A DNA stretch of 64,000 nt from Variovorax sp. Sphag1AA (GTDB taxonomy: Bacteria; Pseudomonadota; Gammaproteobacteria; Burkholderiales; Burkholderiaceae_C): contig NZ_JACHYC010000009.1 of NCBI RefSeq assembly GCF_014192575.1, positions 169,743 through 233,742 on the forward strand, given 5' to 3'. Each line of letters opens with the position of its first letter. The first letter of the stretch is position 1. Positions 8,726-17,395 of this stretch are shown here, one piece after another. Below the pieces are notes generated by a model, which saw only the letters and a list, made by a program, of their open reading frames with translations, searched no databases and had not been told where the DNA came from. The position numbers and the translations under genes are program-made.

Positions 8726-9631
8726 ATGGGGACCACCTGGAGCGTCCGTCTGGACAATCCGTCGATGGTGCCGCTCGAAGCCATCCGCGCAGCCATCGAG
8801 GAAGCGCTGGACGTCGTGATCGCGCAGATGAGCACCTGGGAGGCCGACTCGAGCATCACGCGCTTCAACGAAGCGCCTGCGGGGAGCCGTCATGCGCTGG
8901 AGCCGGAATTCGCCGAGGTGCTCGCCTGCGGGCTGCGCTGGGCGGCCGCGAGCGGCGGCGCGATCGACCCGACGATCGGACCGCTGGTTTCGCTCTGGGG
9001 ATTCGGCTCGCACGCCGCGGCGGTGATGAGCCTGCCCTCACCGTCCGACCTCGCTGCCGCGCGCTCGCGCATCGGCTGGCAGAAGCTGCAGTTCGATGAC
9101 ACGACACGCACGATCACGCAGCCCGGCGGCGTGCGGCTCGATCTGTCGGGTATCGCCAAGGGTTTCTCGGTCGATCAAGTTGCCGATTCGCTGAAGGCCC
9201 TCGGCCTTCGAGCCTTCCTCGTGGAAGTCGGTGGCGAAGTGCGCTGCCTCGGACGGCGTCCGTCTGGAGAGCCTTGGCGCGTGCTTGTCGAGGCGGGCAC
9301 GCAATCGGTTCACATAGCGCTCGCCGACACGGCCATCGCGACATCCGGCAATCGCTGGCATGTGCATGAAGTCGATGCGCAGCGTTGGTCGCACACGATC
9401 GATCCGCGCACGGGGGAGCCCGTCGGACACTCGCTCGTTTCCGTCTCCGTGATCCATCCGCACTGCATGCACGCGGACGCGCTGGCCACGGTGCTCACGG
9501 TGCTCGGGCCGGAGGACGGCTTCGCGTTCGCGCAGCGACACAAAATCGCCGCACTGTTCGTCAAGGAAGACCAGGACGGCTGTCTTTCGTGTGCGACTGA
9601 CGGCTGGATGGCGCAAGTCCACGCCGCATGA
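8726..9631 (+). CDS. apbE: ApbE-type FAD:protein FMN transferase
   Basis: Transfers FMN from FAD onto a threonine of target proteins, here probably the DUF2271 protein. Family motifs are intact: MGTTW at the start, SGGAIDPTIGPLVSLWGFG, LDLSGIAKGFSVDQVA, VEVGGEVRC and HTIDPRTGEPVG. ATG 8726 falls inside the conserved RTMGTTW strand, so this start probably truncates the protein. The frame is open upstream and encodes a plausible N-terminus (ADPARLQSLSGR just before the ATG). No in-frame ATG, GTG or TTG exists back to the previous stop, but CTG 8597 overlaps that stop as CTGA with GGAAG at 8585-8589. No signal peptide is visible in either version. It overlaps the next gene by four bases. Confidence 0.9.
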   Translation: MGTTWSVRLDNPSMVPLEAIRAAIEEALDVVIAQMSTWEADSSITRFNEAPAGSRHALEPEFAEVLACGLRWAAASGGAIDPTIGPLVSLWGFGSHAAAVMSLPSPSDLAAARSRIGWQKLQFDDTTRTITQPGGVRLDLSGIAKGFSVDQVADSLKALGLRAFLVEVGGEVRCLGRRPSGEPWRVLVEAGTQSVHIALADTAIATSGNRWHVHEVDAQRWSHTIDPRTGEPVGHSLVSVSVIHPHCMHADALATVLTVLGPEDGFAFAQRHKIAALFVKEDQDGCLSCATDGWMAQVHAA

Positions 9632-10995
9632 ACGACTCTTCGTTGCGCGCCGTCGGTGCCGGCATGACGGTGCTTGCCTATGTGGCGCTCTGCACGAGCG
9701 TCTATTGGCGGCAGCGTCGGATTCGCCTCGAGAACGCGCGCGCGAGCGCGGCGCTCGCTGGCGGCGGTGCCGGCAAGCCGGCCCTGGTGCTTTTCGCGAG
9801 CCAGACCGGAAATGCGGAGACCCTGGCGTGGAAGACGGCGCGCTGGCTCCATGAACGCGGCACGCCTTCGCGATTGATGCCGCTCAACGATGTCGATGCA
9901 GACACCCTGCGCACTGCGGGAAGCGCCTACTTCATCGCGAGCACTTATGGCGAGGGCGATGCGCCGGATGGTGCGAGCCTCTTTGCCGAGCGTGTCATGG
10001 GCGGCGCCGTCGCTGATCTGTCTTCGCTCCGATATGCCGTGCTCGCTCTTGGTGATCGGCAGTACGCCAACTTCTGCGCGTTCGGCCGTGCACTCGATGA
10101 GTGGCTTCAGGCGAAGGGCGCCAAGCGCCAATCCGCACGCATCGAGGTGGACAACGGCGATGCAGCCCAGCTCGCTGCATGGCAGGCTCACTGCAGCGGC
10201 AGCGATGCAGAGGCCGTCACGGAAAGTCCCGCCTCGGCACCGCAGCCGTGGCGACTCGTGCGGCGAACGTTGCTCAACGAAGGCAGCGTGGGCGGCCCGA
10301 TCTTCGAGCTGGCTTTCACGCCCGCCCTGGGCCACGAAGCGCAGTGGGAGTCCGGCGACACGGCGCAAATCACGCTCGACAGCGATCCAGGCCGGCCGCG
10401 CGAATACTCGATCGCATCGATCGGCGCAGACAGGGAAATGCAGTTCCTCGTTCGGCAGGAACGACACCCCGACGGCTCGCTGGGCGCCGCCTCCGGACTG
10501 TTGACGTCGACCCTCGTCATCGGCGAGACCGCGACCTTCCGCATCCGCCCACACCACGGCTTCAGGCTTGGGAGCAATGCCGACCGCCCGTTGATCCTCA
10601 TCGGCAACGGAACGGGGCTCGCGGGACTTCGGAGCCATCTGCGCGCCAGAGCGGCGATGGGCCAGCGCGAGAACTGGCTGGTCTTCGGCGAGCGCAACGA
10701 GCGATGCGATTTCCTCTGCCGCGCCGAGATCGAGGCATGGCAACGCGAAGGCGTCCTCGGTCGGCTCGACCTGGCCTTCTCGCGGGACCAGGAGGAAGCG
10801 CGCTACGTGCAACACCGTCTACTGCAGGCCCATGAGGACGTATCGCAATGGGTCGCTCGCGGCGCGGCGATCTATGTGTGCGGCAGCCTGAACGGCATGG
10901 CGTCGGGCGTCGACGCGGCGCTCAGGCAGATCCTCGGCGTCGAGGCGATGGGCGAGCTCTCCGCGAGCGATCGCTATCGCCGCGACGTTTACTGA
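9628..10995 (+). CDS. membrane-anchored diflavin reductase (CysJ/CPR-like)
   Basis: A 455-residue NAD(P)H-dependent diflavin reductase. An N-terminal helix (about residues 8-26) anchors it. A flavodoxin domain follows (LFASQTGNAET near 55-65, STYGEGDAPDG), then a ferredoxin-reductase domain with FAD motif RPREYSIASIG and nucleotide-binding NGTGLAGLRSHL and YVCGSLNGMASGVD. It resembles the sulfite reductase flavoprotein subunit but stands alone among iron genes. It is the likely electron source for the PepSY/DUF2271 chain, taking electrons from NADPH in the cytoplasm. Its ATG overlaps the ApbE stop (9628-9631). Confidence 0.9.
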   Translation: MNDSSLRAVGAGMTVLAYVALCTSVYWRQRRIRLENARASAALAGGGAGKPALVLFASQTGNAETLAWKTARWLHERGTPSRLMPLNDVDADTLRTAGSAYFIASTYGEGDAPDGASLFAERVMGGAVADLSSLRYAVLALGDRQYANFCAFGRALDEWLQAKGAKRQSARIEVDNGDAAQLAAWQAHCSGSDAEAVTESPASAPQPWRLVRRTLLNEGSVGGPIFELAFTPALGHEAQWESGDTAQITLDSDPGRPREYSIASIGADREMQFLVRQERHPDGSLGAASGLLTSTLVIGETATFRIRPHHGFRLGSNADRPLILIGNGTGLAGLRSHLRARAAMGQRENWLVFGERNERCDFLCRAEIEAWQREGVLGRLDLAFSRDQEEARYVQHRLLQAHEDVSQWVARGAAIYVCGSLNGMASGVDAALRQILGVEAMGELSASDRYRRDVY

Positions 10996-11092
10996 GCGGA
11001 TCCCTCTCTTCTTCCCTCGTTTTCGTTCGTCAGTTGAACGCGCGTCGTTGCTGCATTGCGACGAAATTGAGGATTTCGCGTTACATTTGTAT

Positions 11093-11107
11093 TGCGATTC
11101 ATTATCA
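11093..11107 (+). promoter_or_regulatory. Fur box upstream of the TonB receptor
   Basis: TGCGATTCATTATCA matches 11 of 14 fixed positions of the 7-1-7 Fur core, with a perfect right half (ATTATCA). It lies 122 bases before the TonB receptor start and within the AT-rich stretch 11078-11110 that probably holds the promoter. Confidence 0.6.
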
Positions 11108-11229
11108 TTTGCGAGGTTTCGCAAACCGCGAATCTCAGACTTCAACCAGCCAATCGCCACAGCCATCAGGCTCCATGCGACCAGCCAGTCGAGTTCTCTC
11201 TCATTTGCCTTCCTTCCAGGAGAACCTTC

Positions 11230-13527
11230 ATGGCTTACATCAAGAGCCGCAAGCATGCGCGCGTCTTGCCGCCGCTCGGTAGCGCGGCCGCTGCCACCCT
11301 CGTTGCACTCGCCCTCCCCGTCTCCGCTCAAACCTCCACGAACACCCTCAAGGAAGTCCGTGTCGAAGGCACCGCGTCGGACGTCAAGGTCGACAACTCG
11401 GCCAACCCCAAGTTCACGGCTCCGCTGGTCAACACCCCGCAGACGATCCAGATCATTCCCGAGACGGTCATGCGCGAGCAAGGCGCGACGACGCTGACCG
11501 AAGCGCTGCGCAACTCGCCCGGCGTCGGCACCTTCTTCCTCGGCGAGAACGGCACCACCAGCACGGGTGACTCGATCTACATGCGCGGCTTCGACAGCTC
11601 GAGCAGCATCTTTGTCGATGGCATCCGCGACACGGGCTCTGTCTCGCGCGACACCTTCAACATCGATCAGATCGAAGTCGTGAAGGGCCCCGCCGGCACC
11701 GATACGGGCCGCACGTCGCCGACGGGCTACATCAACATGATCACCAAGAAGCCGCAGCTGTCCGACAGCTTCCTCGGCTCCGTGAGCATCGGCAGCGACG
11801 ACTTCAAGCGCACCACCATCGACTGGAACAAAGTCCTGAGCGGCCCCGATGGCATCGGCTCGGCCCTGCGCCTCAATGCGTTCGCGCTGGATGCGGATGG
11901 CGCCGGCCGCGATGTCGTGAACAACAAGCGCTGGGGCATTGCGCCATCGCTCGCCTTCGGCCTGAATTCGCCGACGCGCTTCTACTTCGATCTGGTCTAC
12001 GTCAAGCAGAACAACATCCCCGACGGGGGCGTTCCGACGATCGGCCTGCCGGGCTACACGTCGCCCGACCCGACCCGCCGCTTCCTGACGACCGCGTCGC
12101 CCGTGGCTTCGAGCAACTTCTACGGAACGCAGTGGGACTTCGACAACGTGACGCAGACCATGTTCACCGCCCGGTTCGAACATGACTTCACGCCCGACGT
12201 GACCCTGCGCAACACCTTCCGCTACGGCAAGACCGACCAGGACTACATGCTGACGTCCTTCATGGGCAGTTCGGCGAACCTGGTCACGCGCTTCCCCACG
12301 CAACCGCTGACCTGGACGATCGCGCGCAGCAATCCGACCAACAAGGATCAGGAAAACTCCATCCTGACCAACCAGACCAACGTCAGCGCGAAGTTCAATA
12401 CCGGCAGCATCAGCCATACGATGAACGCCGGTGTCGAACTGATTCGCGAAGAACAGGACTCGGTGGGCTACTACGGCCAGAACGCGACCGTCTTCGGTAT
12501 TCCGGGCATCCGCAACAGCGGCAGCTGGCCCGCGGCCAACCTCTACTCGCCGAACCCGTACGTCAGCGGCTACCTCCGCCTGCCGAACGGCACGACCACG
12601 GCCGGCACGACCGACACCGTCGGCGTGTACGCATTCGACACCGCGAAGCTCAGCGAACGCTGGATGCTGACCGGCGGCCTGCGCTTCGATCACTACTCGA
12701 CCGATTACGCGTCGAGCGCCCTCAACGCGACCACAGGCGCGCTGACGCCGTCTTCGTTCGGCGTGTCGGGCAGTGAATGGACCGGCAAGCTCGGCGCCAT
12801 CTACAAGCCGACCGAGAACAGCAGCGTCTACCTGGCCTACGGCACCGGCGCGCAGCCGCCCGGCGGCAACAACTTCACCCTCGCGGCGGGCGGAACCGGC
12901 AACAACGCGAACCGCACCGACTTCCTGCCCCAGAAGACCAAGACCTGGGAACTGGGAACGAAGTGGGACGTGCTGGAAAAGAGGCTTGCCCTCTCCGCAG
13001 CGCTCTTCCGTACCGACGTGAGCAACGAAGTGGTGCAAGACGCCGTCAGCGGCAACTACTACCAGACCGGCGAGAAGCGCGTCGAGGGCATCGAACTCGC
13101 CGCCGTGGGTGCGATCACCGACCGCTGGAGCGTGACGACCGGCTTCACGCATCAGAACGCGAAGGTGCTCAGCGGCCCGTCGGTCCTCGCGGATGGCGGC
13201 TCGGTCCTGGCCTATACGCCGGAGAACTCGTTCACGGCCTGGACCACGTACCAGTTGCCCATCGGCCTGAGCCTTGGCATCGGCGCACGCTACAACGGCA
13301 AGATGCATCGCGGCACCGATGGCGCCATCGGCACGCCGGCGTATGTCGAGGACTACTGGGTCTTCGATGCGATGGCCGGCTATCGCATCAACAAGAACCT
13401 GGACCTTCAGTTCAACATCTACAACCTGACGGACAAGGAGTACGTGGCGGCCATCAACAAGAGCGGCTACCGCTACACGCCGGGTGCACCTCGGACCTAC
13501 CGCCTGACCGCGAACTTCCAGTTCTAA
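11230..13527 (+). CDS. TonB-dependent siderophore receptor (Fiu/PiuA-like)
   Basis: A 765-residue outer-membrane receptor. It has a signal peptide (to about residue 35, PVSAQ), a TonB-box-like EVRVEG, a plug domain (TPQTIQIIPETVMREQG, LRNSPGVGTFFLGENG, MRGFDSS, GPAGTDTGRTSPTGYINM) and a 22-strand barrel ending in the expected terminal phenylalanine (RLTANFQF). There is no STN domain, so it does not signal through a FecR. The PiuC-type hydroxylase directly downstream is the same pairing as fiu-ybiX and piuA-piuC, receptors for catecholate siderophores. ATG 11230 follows AGGAGAA at 11219-11225. The Fur box at 11093 implies iron repression. Confidence 0.93.
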   Translation: MAYIKSRKHARVLPPLGSAAAATLVALALPVSAQTSTNTLKEVRVEGTASDVKVDNSANPKFTAPLVNTPQTIQIIPETVMREQGATTLTEALRNSPGVGTFFLGENGTTSTGDSIYMRGFDSSSSIFVDGIRDTGSVSRDTFNIDQIEVVKGPAGTDTGRTSPTGYINMITKKPQLSDSFLGSVSIGSDDFKRTTIDWNKVLSGPDGIGSALRLNAFALDADGAGRDVVNNKRWGIAPSLAFGLNSPTRFYFDLVYVKQNNIPDGGVPTIGLPGYTSPDPTRRFLTTASPVASSNFYGTQWDFDNVTQTMFTARFEHDFTPDVTLRNTFRYGKTDQDYMLTSFMGSSANLVTRFPTQPLTWTIARSNPTNKDQENSILTNQTNVSAKFNTGSISHTMNAGVELIREEQDSVGYYGQNATVFGIPGIRNSGSWPAANLYSPNPYVSGYLRLPNGTTTAGTTDTVGVYAFDTAKLSERWMLTGGLRFDHYSTDYASSALNATTGALTPSSFGVSGSEWTGKLGAIYKPTENSSVYLAYGTGAQPPGGNNFTLAAGGTGNNANRTDFLPQKTKTWELGTKWDVLEKRLALSAALFRTDVSNEVVQDAVSGNYYQTGEKRVEGIELAAVGAITDRWSVTTGFTHQNAKVLSGPSVLADGGSVLAYTPENSFTAWTTYQLPIGLSLGIGARYNGKMHRGTDGAIGTPAYVEDYWVFDAMAGYRINKNLDLQFNIYNLTDKEYVAAINKSGYRYTPGAPRTYRLTANFQF

Positions 13528-13567
13528 CCACTGCTGCGGCGTCGCGCCCTGAGGGGCGCGACAATCC

Positions 13568-13600
13568 AGCCCCGCCGCCAGGCCGGGGCTTTTTGCTTTT
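13568..13600 (+). terminator. rho-independent terminator
   Basis: AGCCCCG (13568-13574) and CGGGGCT (13584-13590) form a perfect 7-bp stem with a 9-base loop, followed by TTTTTGCTTTTT. It follows the TonB receptor stop by 40 bases and precedes the hydroxylase gene, so it may attenuate rather than fully separate the two. Confidence 0.85.
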
Positions 13601-13615
13601 TGAAGGATCGACGAA

Positions 13616-14296
13616 ATGATGCTGCATGTGCCCCAAGTACTGAGTGCCGACGAAGTACGCAAGATCCGCACGGCGCTGGATGCAGCCGACTGGATCGACG
13701 GCCGCGAGACCGTCGGTGCGCAAGGTGCGCAGGTCAAGCGCAACCGGCAGCTGCCGGAGCACTCCGCAGTCAGCCGCGAGCTGGGCGCGATGATCCTTGC
13801 CGCACTGGCACGCAATCCGCTCTTCTTCGCAGCCGCCTTGCCGTTGCGATTTGTTCCGCCGCTGTTCAACCGCTACGAAGGCGGCGAGCACTATGGCTTC
13901 CATATCGATGGTTCCGTGCGCGCGATACCCGCGACAGGGCAGCAACTGCGCACCGATCTCTCCTGCACGCTGTTCCTCGGAGAGCCCGATGAGTACGAAG
14001 GCGGAGAACTCGAGGTCGTCGACACCTACGGCACTCACGAAGTCAAGCTGCCGGCAGGTGACCTGATCCTGTATCCATCGACGAGCCTTCACCGCGTGCA
14101 GCCCGTGACGCGCGGGGCGCGCGTCTGCTCGTTCTTCTGGCTGCAGAGCATGATCCGCGACGATGGGCGCAGGAGCATGCTCTTCGAGCTCGACCAGACC
14201 ATCCAGAAGCTTCGCGCCCGGCACGGAGAGAACGACGAGACCGTTGCACTTACCGGCCACTATCACAACCTCTTGCGGATGTGGTCGGAGGTTTGA
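13616..14296 (+). CDS. piuC: Fe(II)/2-oxoglutarate-dependent PKHD-type hydroxylase
   Basis: A 226-residue oxygenase of the PiuC/YbiX family. The iron ligands are visible as His96 and Asp98 in FHIDG and the distal His159 in SLHRV, followed by a basic residue (near Arg166) that would bind 2-oxoglutarate. Length matches the family (about 225). It is a constant partner of Fiu/PiuA receptors, although its substrate is not established. The start is ATG 13616 or the adjacent ATG 13619, after GAAGGA at 13602-13607. A terminator lies between it and the receptor, so it may be expressed less or from its own promoter. Confidence 0.92.
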   Translation: MMLHVPQVLSADEVRKIRTALDAADWIDGRETVGAQGAQVKRNRQLPEHSAVSRELGAMILAALARNPLFFAAALPLRFVPPLFNRYEGGEHYGFHIDGSVRAIPATGQQLRTDLSCTLFLGEPDEYEGGELEVVDTYGTHEVKLPAGDLILYPSTSLHRVQPVTRGARVCSFFWLQSMIRDDGRRSMLFELDQTIQKLRARHGENDETVALTGHYHNLLRMWSEV

Positions 14297-14383
14297 GCGC
14301 CCATCGTTGCTGATCGTCCCGGTCGGCGCACCCGCGCTCGCAAGGCCTTTATTCATGATATACCGCGCCATACACTTCTCTCC

Positions 14384-15502
14384 ATGGCCCGCACATACGC
14401 ATTCACCGTCACGAGTGGCACCGACGAGTTGCCATGGCTGCAGGATCCGATCGAGGCACATCGCCGCTGGCGCTCGACCCTGAGCTGGAAGCGTGACGTC
14501 TCAACCAGCGATGCCGACGCCCCGCTCTATGCCGAGCACAGCAACAATCTCTACCAATCGCTTTGGGGCAAGTTCTGCCGATGGCTGACCGGCCGTTCGC
14601 TGAAACTCGACGAAGTGCGGCAAACGCACATTGAAGCCTTCCTCAAGTCGCTGGAGGGACGCCGCGGCGCGCCGGCCAGTGTCCGCACCATGCGTACCTA
14701 TCTGGCCGAGATCCATCGCGTGTTCACGCACCTTCACGAGATCGGCATCCTCAACGCCAACCACGCGGCCACGGTGCTCAGGCGGAAACGGCTTGCGCCC
14801 GAGTCGCAGTTCGAAACCGATCCACCGCTGCCCCCGAGCCCCGGCTTTCTGAAGGCCTACGAAAAGATGGCGCAGCGGATGTTCAAGGAAGAACGCGCCG
14901 AGCTACCCGAGGCGTGGTCGCCGGCACGCAATCTCGCGCTGCGGTTGATCGTCGCCGAGTGTGGATTGAAGCTGTCCGAGATCTGCAAGCTGATCCCGCG
15001 CAACGTCACGATCCAGCCAAACGGCACGGTGGTGATCCGCTCTCCGGGGCACCGTCAGGTTGTGACGCGCCCGCTTGTCGGTCGGCCGATGCTGGCAAGG
15101 GCGATGCAGGGCTGGCTCGACGCCCGGCGCGGCCTTCGCATCGTCCAGATGCGCCGCGCCCACGACGAGGACGGCCGCCGCTCCAACCGGCTCTTCCTGG
15201 GGCAGGCGGACAAGGTCATGTCAGCGGAACTCGTCGGCGGCGGCCTCGGCGATGCCTGCAGTCCGGTGGCGCCCGACCTGGCCGAGCGCGTGATCACGAG
15301 CTGCGTCAAGCGCACGCTCGAATCGCTGGGTCACGAGGCCGCCTTCCATGGCCCGCAACTGGTGCGCAACGCGTACGCTGCAAGGCTGATTCAGGACGGC
15401 ATGAGCGACATCGACGTCTCCGACCAACTCGGCATGAAGACGACCTTCACAGCCCGAACCATTCGCGCAAAGCTCGGGCTTCCGGACGGGGCAGGTCAAT
15501 AG
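14384..15502 (+). CDS. tyrosine-recombinase-fold protein lacking catalytic residues
   Basis: A 372-residue protein with the two-domain layout of XerC/XerD-like recombinases: a SAM-like core-binding domain (about residues 50-135) and a catalytic-fold domain (about 180-360). The active site is eroded. The first arginine in the GLRxSE box is Lys196 (GLKLSE). The HxxR box is QLVR (325-328), so only the second arginine remains. The second His is Met351 (QLGM), and no tyrosine follows residue 331. It cannot cleave DNA by the known mechanism. The frame is intact, which argues for a retained non-catalytic role such as DNA binding. No att site or prophage genes are nearby; the oxidase cluster starts 131 bases downstream. 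Confidence 0.8.
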   Translation: MARTYAFTVTSGTDELPWLQDPIEAHRRWRSTLSWKRDVSTSDADAPLYAEHSNNLYQSLWGKFCRWLTGRSLKLDEVRQTHIEAFLKSLEGRRGAPASVRTMRTYLAEIHRVFTHLHEIGILNANHAATVLRRKRLAPESQFETDPPLPPSPGFLKAYEKMAQRMFKEERAELPEAWSPARNLALRLIVAECGLKLSEICKLIPRNVTIQPNGTVVIRSPGHRQVVTRPLVGRPMLARAMQGWLDARRGLRIVQMRRAHDEDGRRSNRLFLGQADKVMSAELVGGGLGDACSPVAPDLAERVITSCVKRTLESLGHEAAFHGPQLVRNAYAARLIQDGMSDIDVSDQLGMKTTFTARTIRAKLGLPDGAGQ

Positions 15503-15633
15503 GCCACCCCACACAAAGTTTGTCAACGCGAACACTCGGCGCTTGAGCAGCGGGCTGACAGGGCCTATCCTGCGGCAAATTCGTCAGGCGACGCCGCGTC
15601 GCCGTGCCAAGTCGAAGGAGGAAGGAGATCGCG

Positions 15634-16359
15634 ATGCCCGACTTCCTGATTGCCTACTGTGGTCCAGCAGCGCTCCCCGAGAACCTCTGGGTTCGCTGGA
15701 ACACCGATCCGTTGCTCATCGCTGCACTGGCTGCGTTGGCTGCCGTGATCAGCACCGGTCGCTCGTCCGATTCGCGGGCGGGATGGGGCGCGGTGGCGCT
15801 CATGGTGCTGGTTTTCGTCTCGCCGCTTTGCGCGCTGTCGTCGGCGCTGTTCTCGGCGCGGGTGTTCCATCACGTCGTGCTGGTTGCCGCGGTGGCCCCG
15901 CTTCTCGCGAGGGCGTTTCCGCTGCCGCGTCTGGGCTATCCACCTCTCGCGATGGTCGTGGCCGCGCACGCGGTTGTCCTCTGGCTGTGGCATGCACCGG
16001 GGCCCTATGCGTGGGGTCTCGCAAGCGTGCCGGCGTACTGGCTGATGCAACTCTCGCTGCTCGGTAGCGCATGGCTCATGTGGCGCGCGATCCTGGCACC
16101 CGCAGAGTCCTCCGGTCCTGCGCTCATCGCGCTGGTCGCGACCGTCGCGCAAATGGGCCTGCTCGGCGCGGTGATCGTCTTTGCATCGGTGCCGCTCTAT
16201 CCGGTCCACCTCACGAGCACGCTGCCATGGGGCCTCACGCCGCTGGCCGACCAGCAACTCGCGGGCCTGCTGATGTGGGTGCCGGCGATGCTGCCCTATC
16301 TGGCTGTCGGCCTCTACACGGCATGGGCGAGCCTCCGACCTAGCGAGCCGGCGCTGTGA
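15634..16359 (+). CDS. cytochrome c oxidase assembly protein (caa3-type CtaG family)
   Basis: A 241-residue integral membrane protein with about six or seven helices, of the caa3_CtaG family that helps assemble the copper centre of heme-copper oxidases. Conserved histidines appear in RVFHHVVL and LWHAPGPY. ATG 15634 follows a strong GGAGGAAGGAG (15616-15626); the in-frame ATG 15604 lies upstream of that site. Its stop overlaps the GTG start of the next gene (GTGA, 16356-16359). It opens the oxidase cluster. Confidence 0.85.
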   Translation: MPDFLIAYCGPAALPENLWVRWNTDPLLIAALAALAAVISTGRSSDSRAGWGAVALMVLVFVSPLCALSSALFSARVFHHVVLVAAVAPLLARAFPLPRLGYPPLAMVVAAHAVVLWLWHAPGPYAWGLASVPAYWLMQLSLLGSAWLMWRAILAPAESSGPALIALVATVAQMGLLGAVIVFASVPLYPVHLTSTLPWGLTPLADQQLAGLLMWVPAMLPYLAVGLYTAWASLRPSEPAL

Positions 16360-16868
16360 CGACGTTTCTCAAGTTCCTGCATCTGGCCGCCATCGCAGTG
16401 TGGTCTGGCGGCTTGATCGCGCTGCCTTACCTGTTCTGGCAACGTCGCCTGCTCAGCCCCGGGGCGGAGCTCGATCGCCTGCACCGCGTCACACGCCTGG
16501 TCTATGTCGACCTGACCTCGCCTGCTGCCTTCATCGCCATCGCAAGCGGCACCGCGCTCATCTTCCTGCAGACCACCTTCGTCGAGTGGTTCTCCATCAA
16601 GATGGTCTTCGTCGGATTGATGGCCATGCTGCACGTGGTCGCCGGACTGGTGATGCACCAGCTCTTCCTGCCCACCGGCCGCTTCGGCCGCGTCTCGTTC
16701 GTGACGCTGACAGTGGCGTACCTGGTGTTGATCACCGCGATCGTCTGGGTGGTGCTGGCCAAGCCGCACATCGACTCGAACCAGTTCGCGGTGCGGCTCT
16801 TCGAGCCCGGCGGCCTCTCACGCCTGTGGCATCAATCCTTCGGCGAGACCAGGATGCCGATGCCATGA
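16356..16868 (+). CDS. CopD-like four-helix membrane protein
   Basis: A 170-residue membrane protein with four predicted helices starting at GTG 16356. The first helix FLKFLHLAAIAVWSGG resembles the CopD/HemJ-type heme- or copper-associated membrane domain, with His9 and Trp16. It is translationally coupled to the CtaG-like gene. A role in copper or heme handling for the oxidase is plausible but unproven. Its 3' end overlaps the convergent DUF2231 gene by 37 bases. Confidence 0.72.
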   Translation: MTTFLKFLHLAAIAVWSGGLIALPYLFWQRRLLSPGAELDRLHRVTRLVYVDLTSPAAFIAIASGTALIFLQTTFVEWFSIKMVFVGLMAMLHVVAGLVMHQLFLPTGRFGRVSFVTLTVAYLVLITAIVWVVLAKPHIDSNQFAVRLFEPGGLSRLWHQSFGETRMPMP

Positions 16869-17341
16869 TCGAACACGAGCTTGCCCCCATGCCAGCCGGC
16901 AAAGCCCACCATGACCGACCCGAGGACGGACAGCATCAACCCGTGCGGCAACACCGAAGCGGGATCGGTCAACCGGACACCCCAGCTCGCGCCCGCGATG
17001 GCGACCAGCGTCATCGCTGCGACCGCGTGCGACCAGCTCGCCTCGTGCGCCCGTATGCCGCGCACCAGCAGCAGCTCACCGGTGCCGACGATGCTCGCGG
17101 CCACGCCGCTCCAGAACGCCATGCCGGCCGCCCAGAGGCCTGCACGCAGCCAGAAGGGGTCGCCCGACCACCAGTAGAAGACATCGACGCCGAGTGTCGC
17201 CACGACGAAGGCCACCGGAAAGTGCACCAGCATCACATGGAGCGGATGGCCGACCACAGCGACCGCGGAGCCGACGTCGAGACGCTGGAGCTCGAGCAGG
17301 ACTTCGCTCTTGGCCGAGGTCGCGTTGCCTTTGTTCGCCAT
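16832..17341 (-). CDS. DUF2231 membrane protein
   Basis: A 169-residue protein with four predicted membrane helices. VGHPLHVMLVHFPVA near residues 30-44 is the hallmark of DUF2231, with histidines that may bind heme or metal. AAAGGAGAA lies just before ATG 17341. It is encoded opposite to the oxidase genes, between the CopD-like gene and the subunit II gene, and diverges from subunit II. DUF2231 proteins are often found with respiratory and redox genes. The function is not known. Confidence 0.82.
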   Translation of the reverse strand: MANKGNATSAKSEVLLELQRLDVGSAVAVVGHPLHVMLVHFPVAFVVATLGVDVFYWWSGDPFWLRAGLWAAGMAFWSGVAASIVGTGELLLVRGIRAHEASWSHAVAAMTLVAIAGASWGVRLTDPASVLPHGLMLSVLGSVMVGFAGWHGGKLVFDHGIGILVSPKD

Positions 17342-17395
17342 GGTTCTTCTCCTTTGAAGCGCATGCCGTTGTCGATGGGCGGCCATCCTAGCCTC

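Noticed and set aside
10819..13869. A minus-strand open frame of about 1016 codons opposite the TonB receptor
   Set aside because: It mirrors the receptor codons in a GC-rich genome, its translation is low-complexity with no domain, and the plus-strand receptor is fully convincing.
14384..15502. A prophage or genomic island marked by the integrase-like gene
   Set aside because: No phage genes, tRNA, direct repeats or composition change nearby, and the protein lacks catalytic residues.
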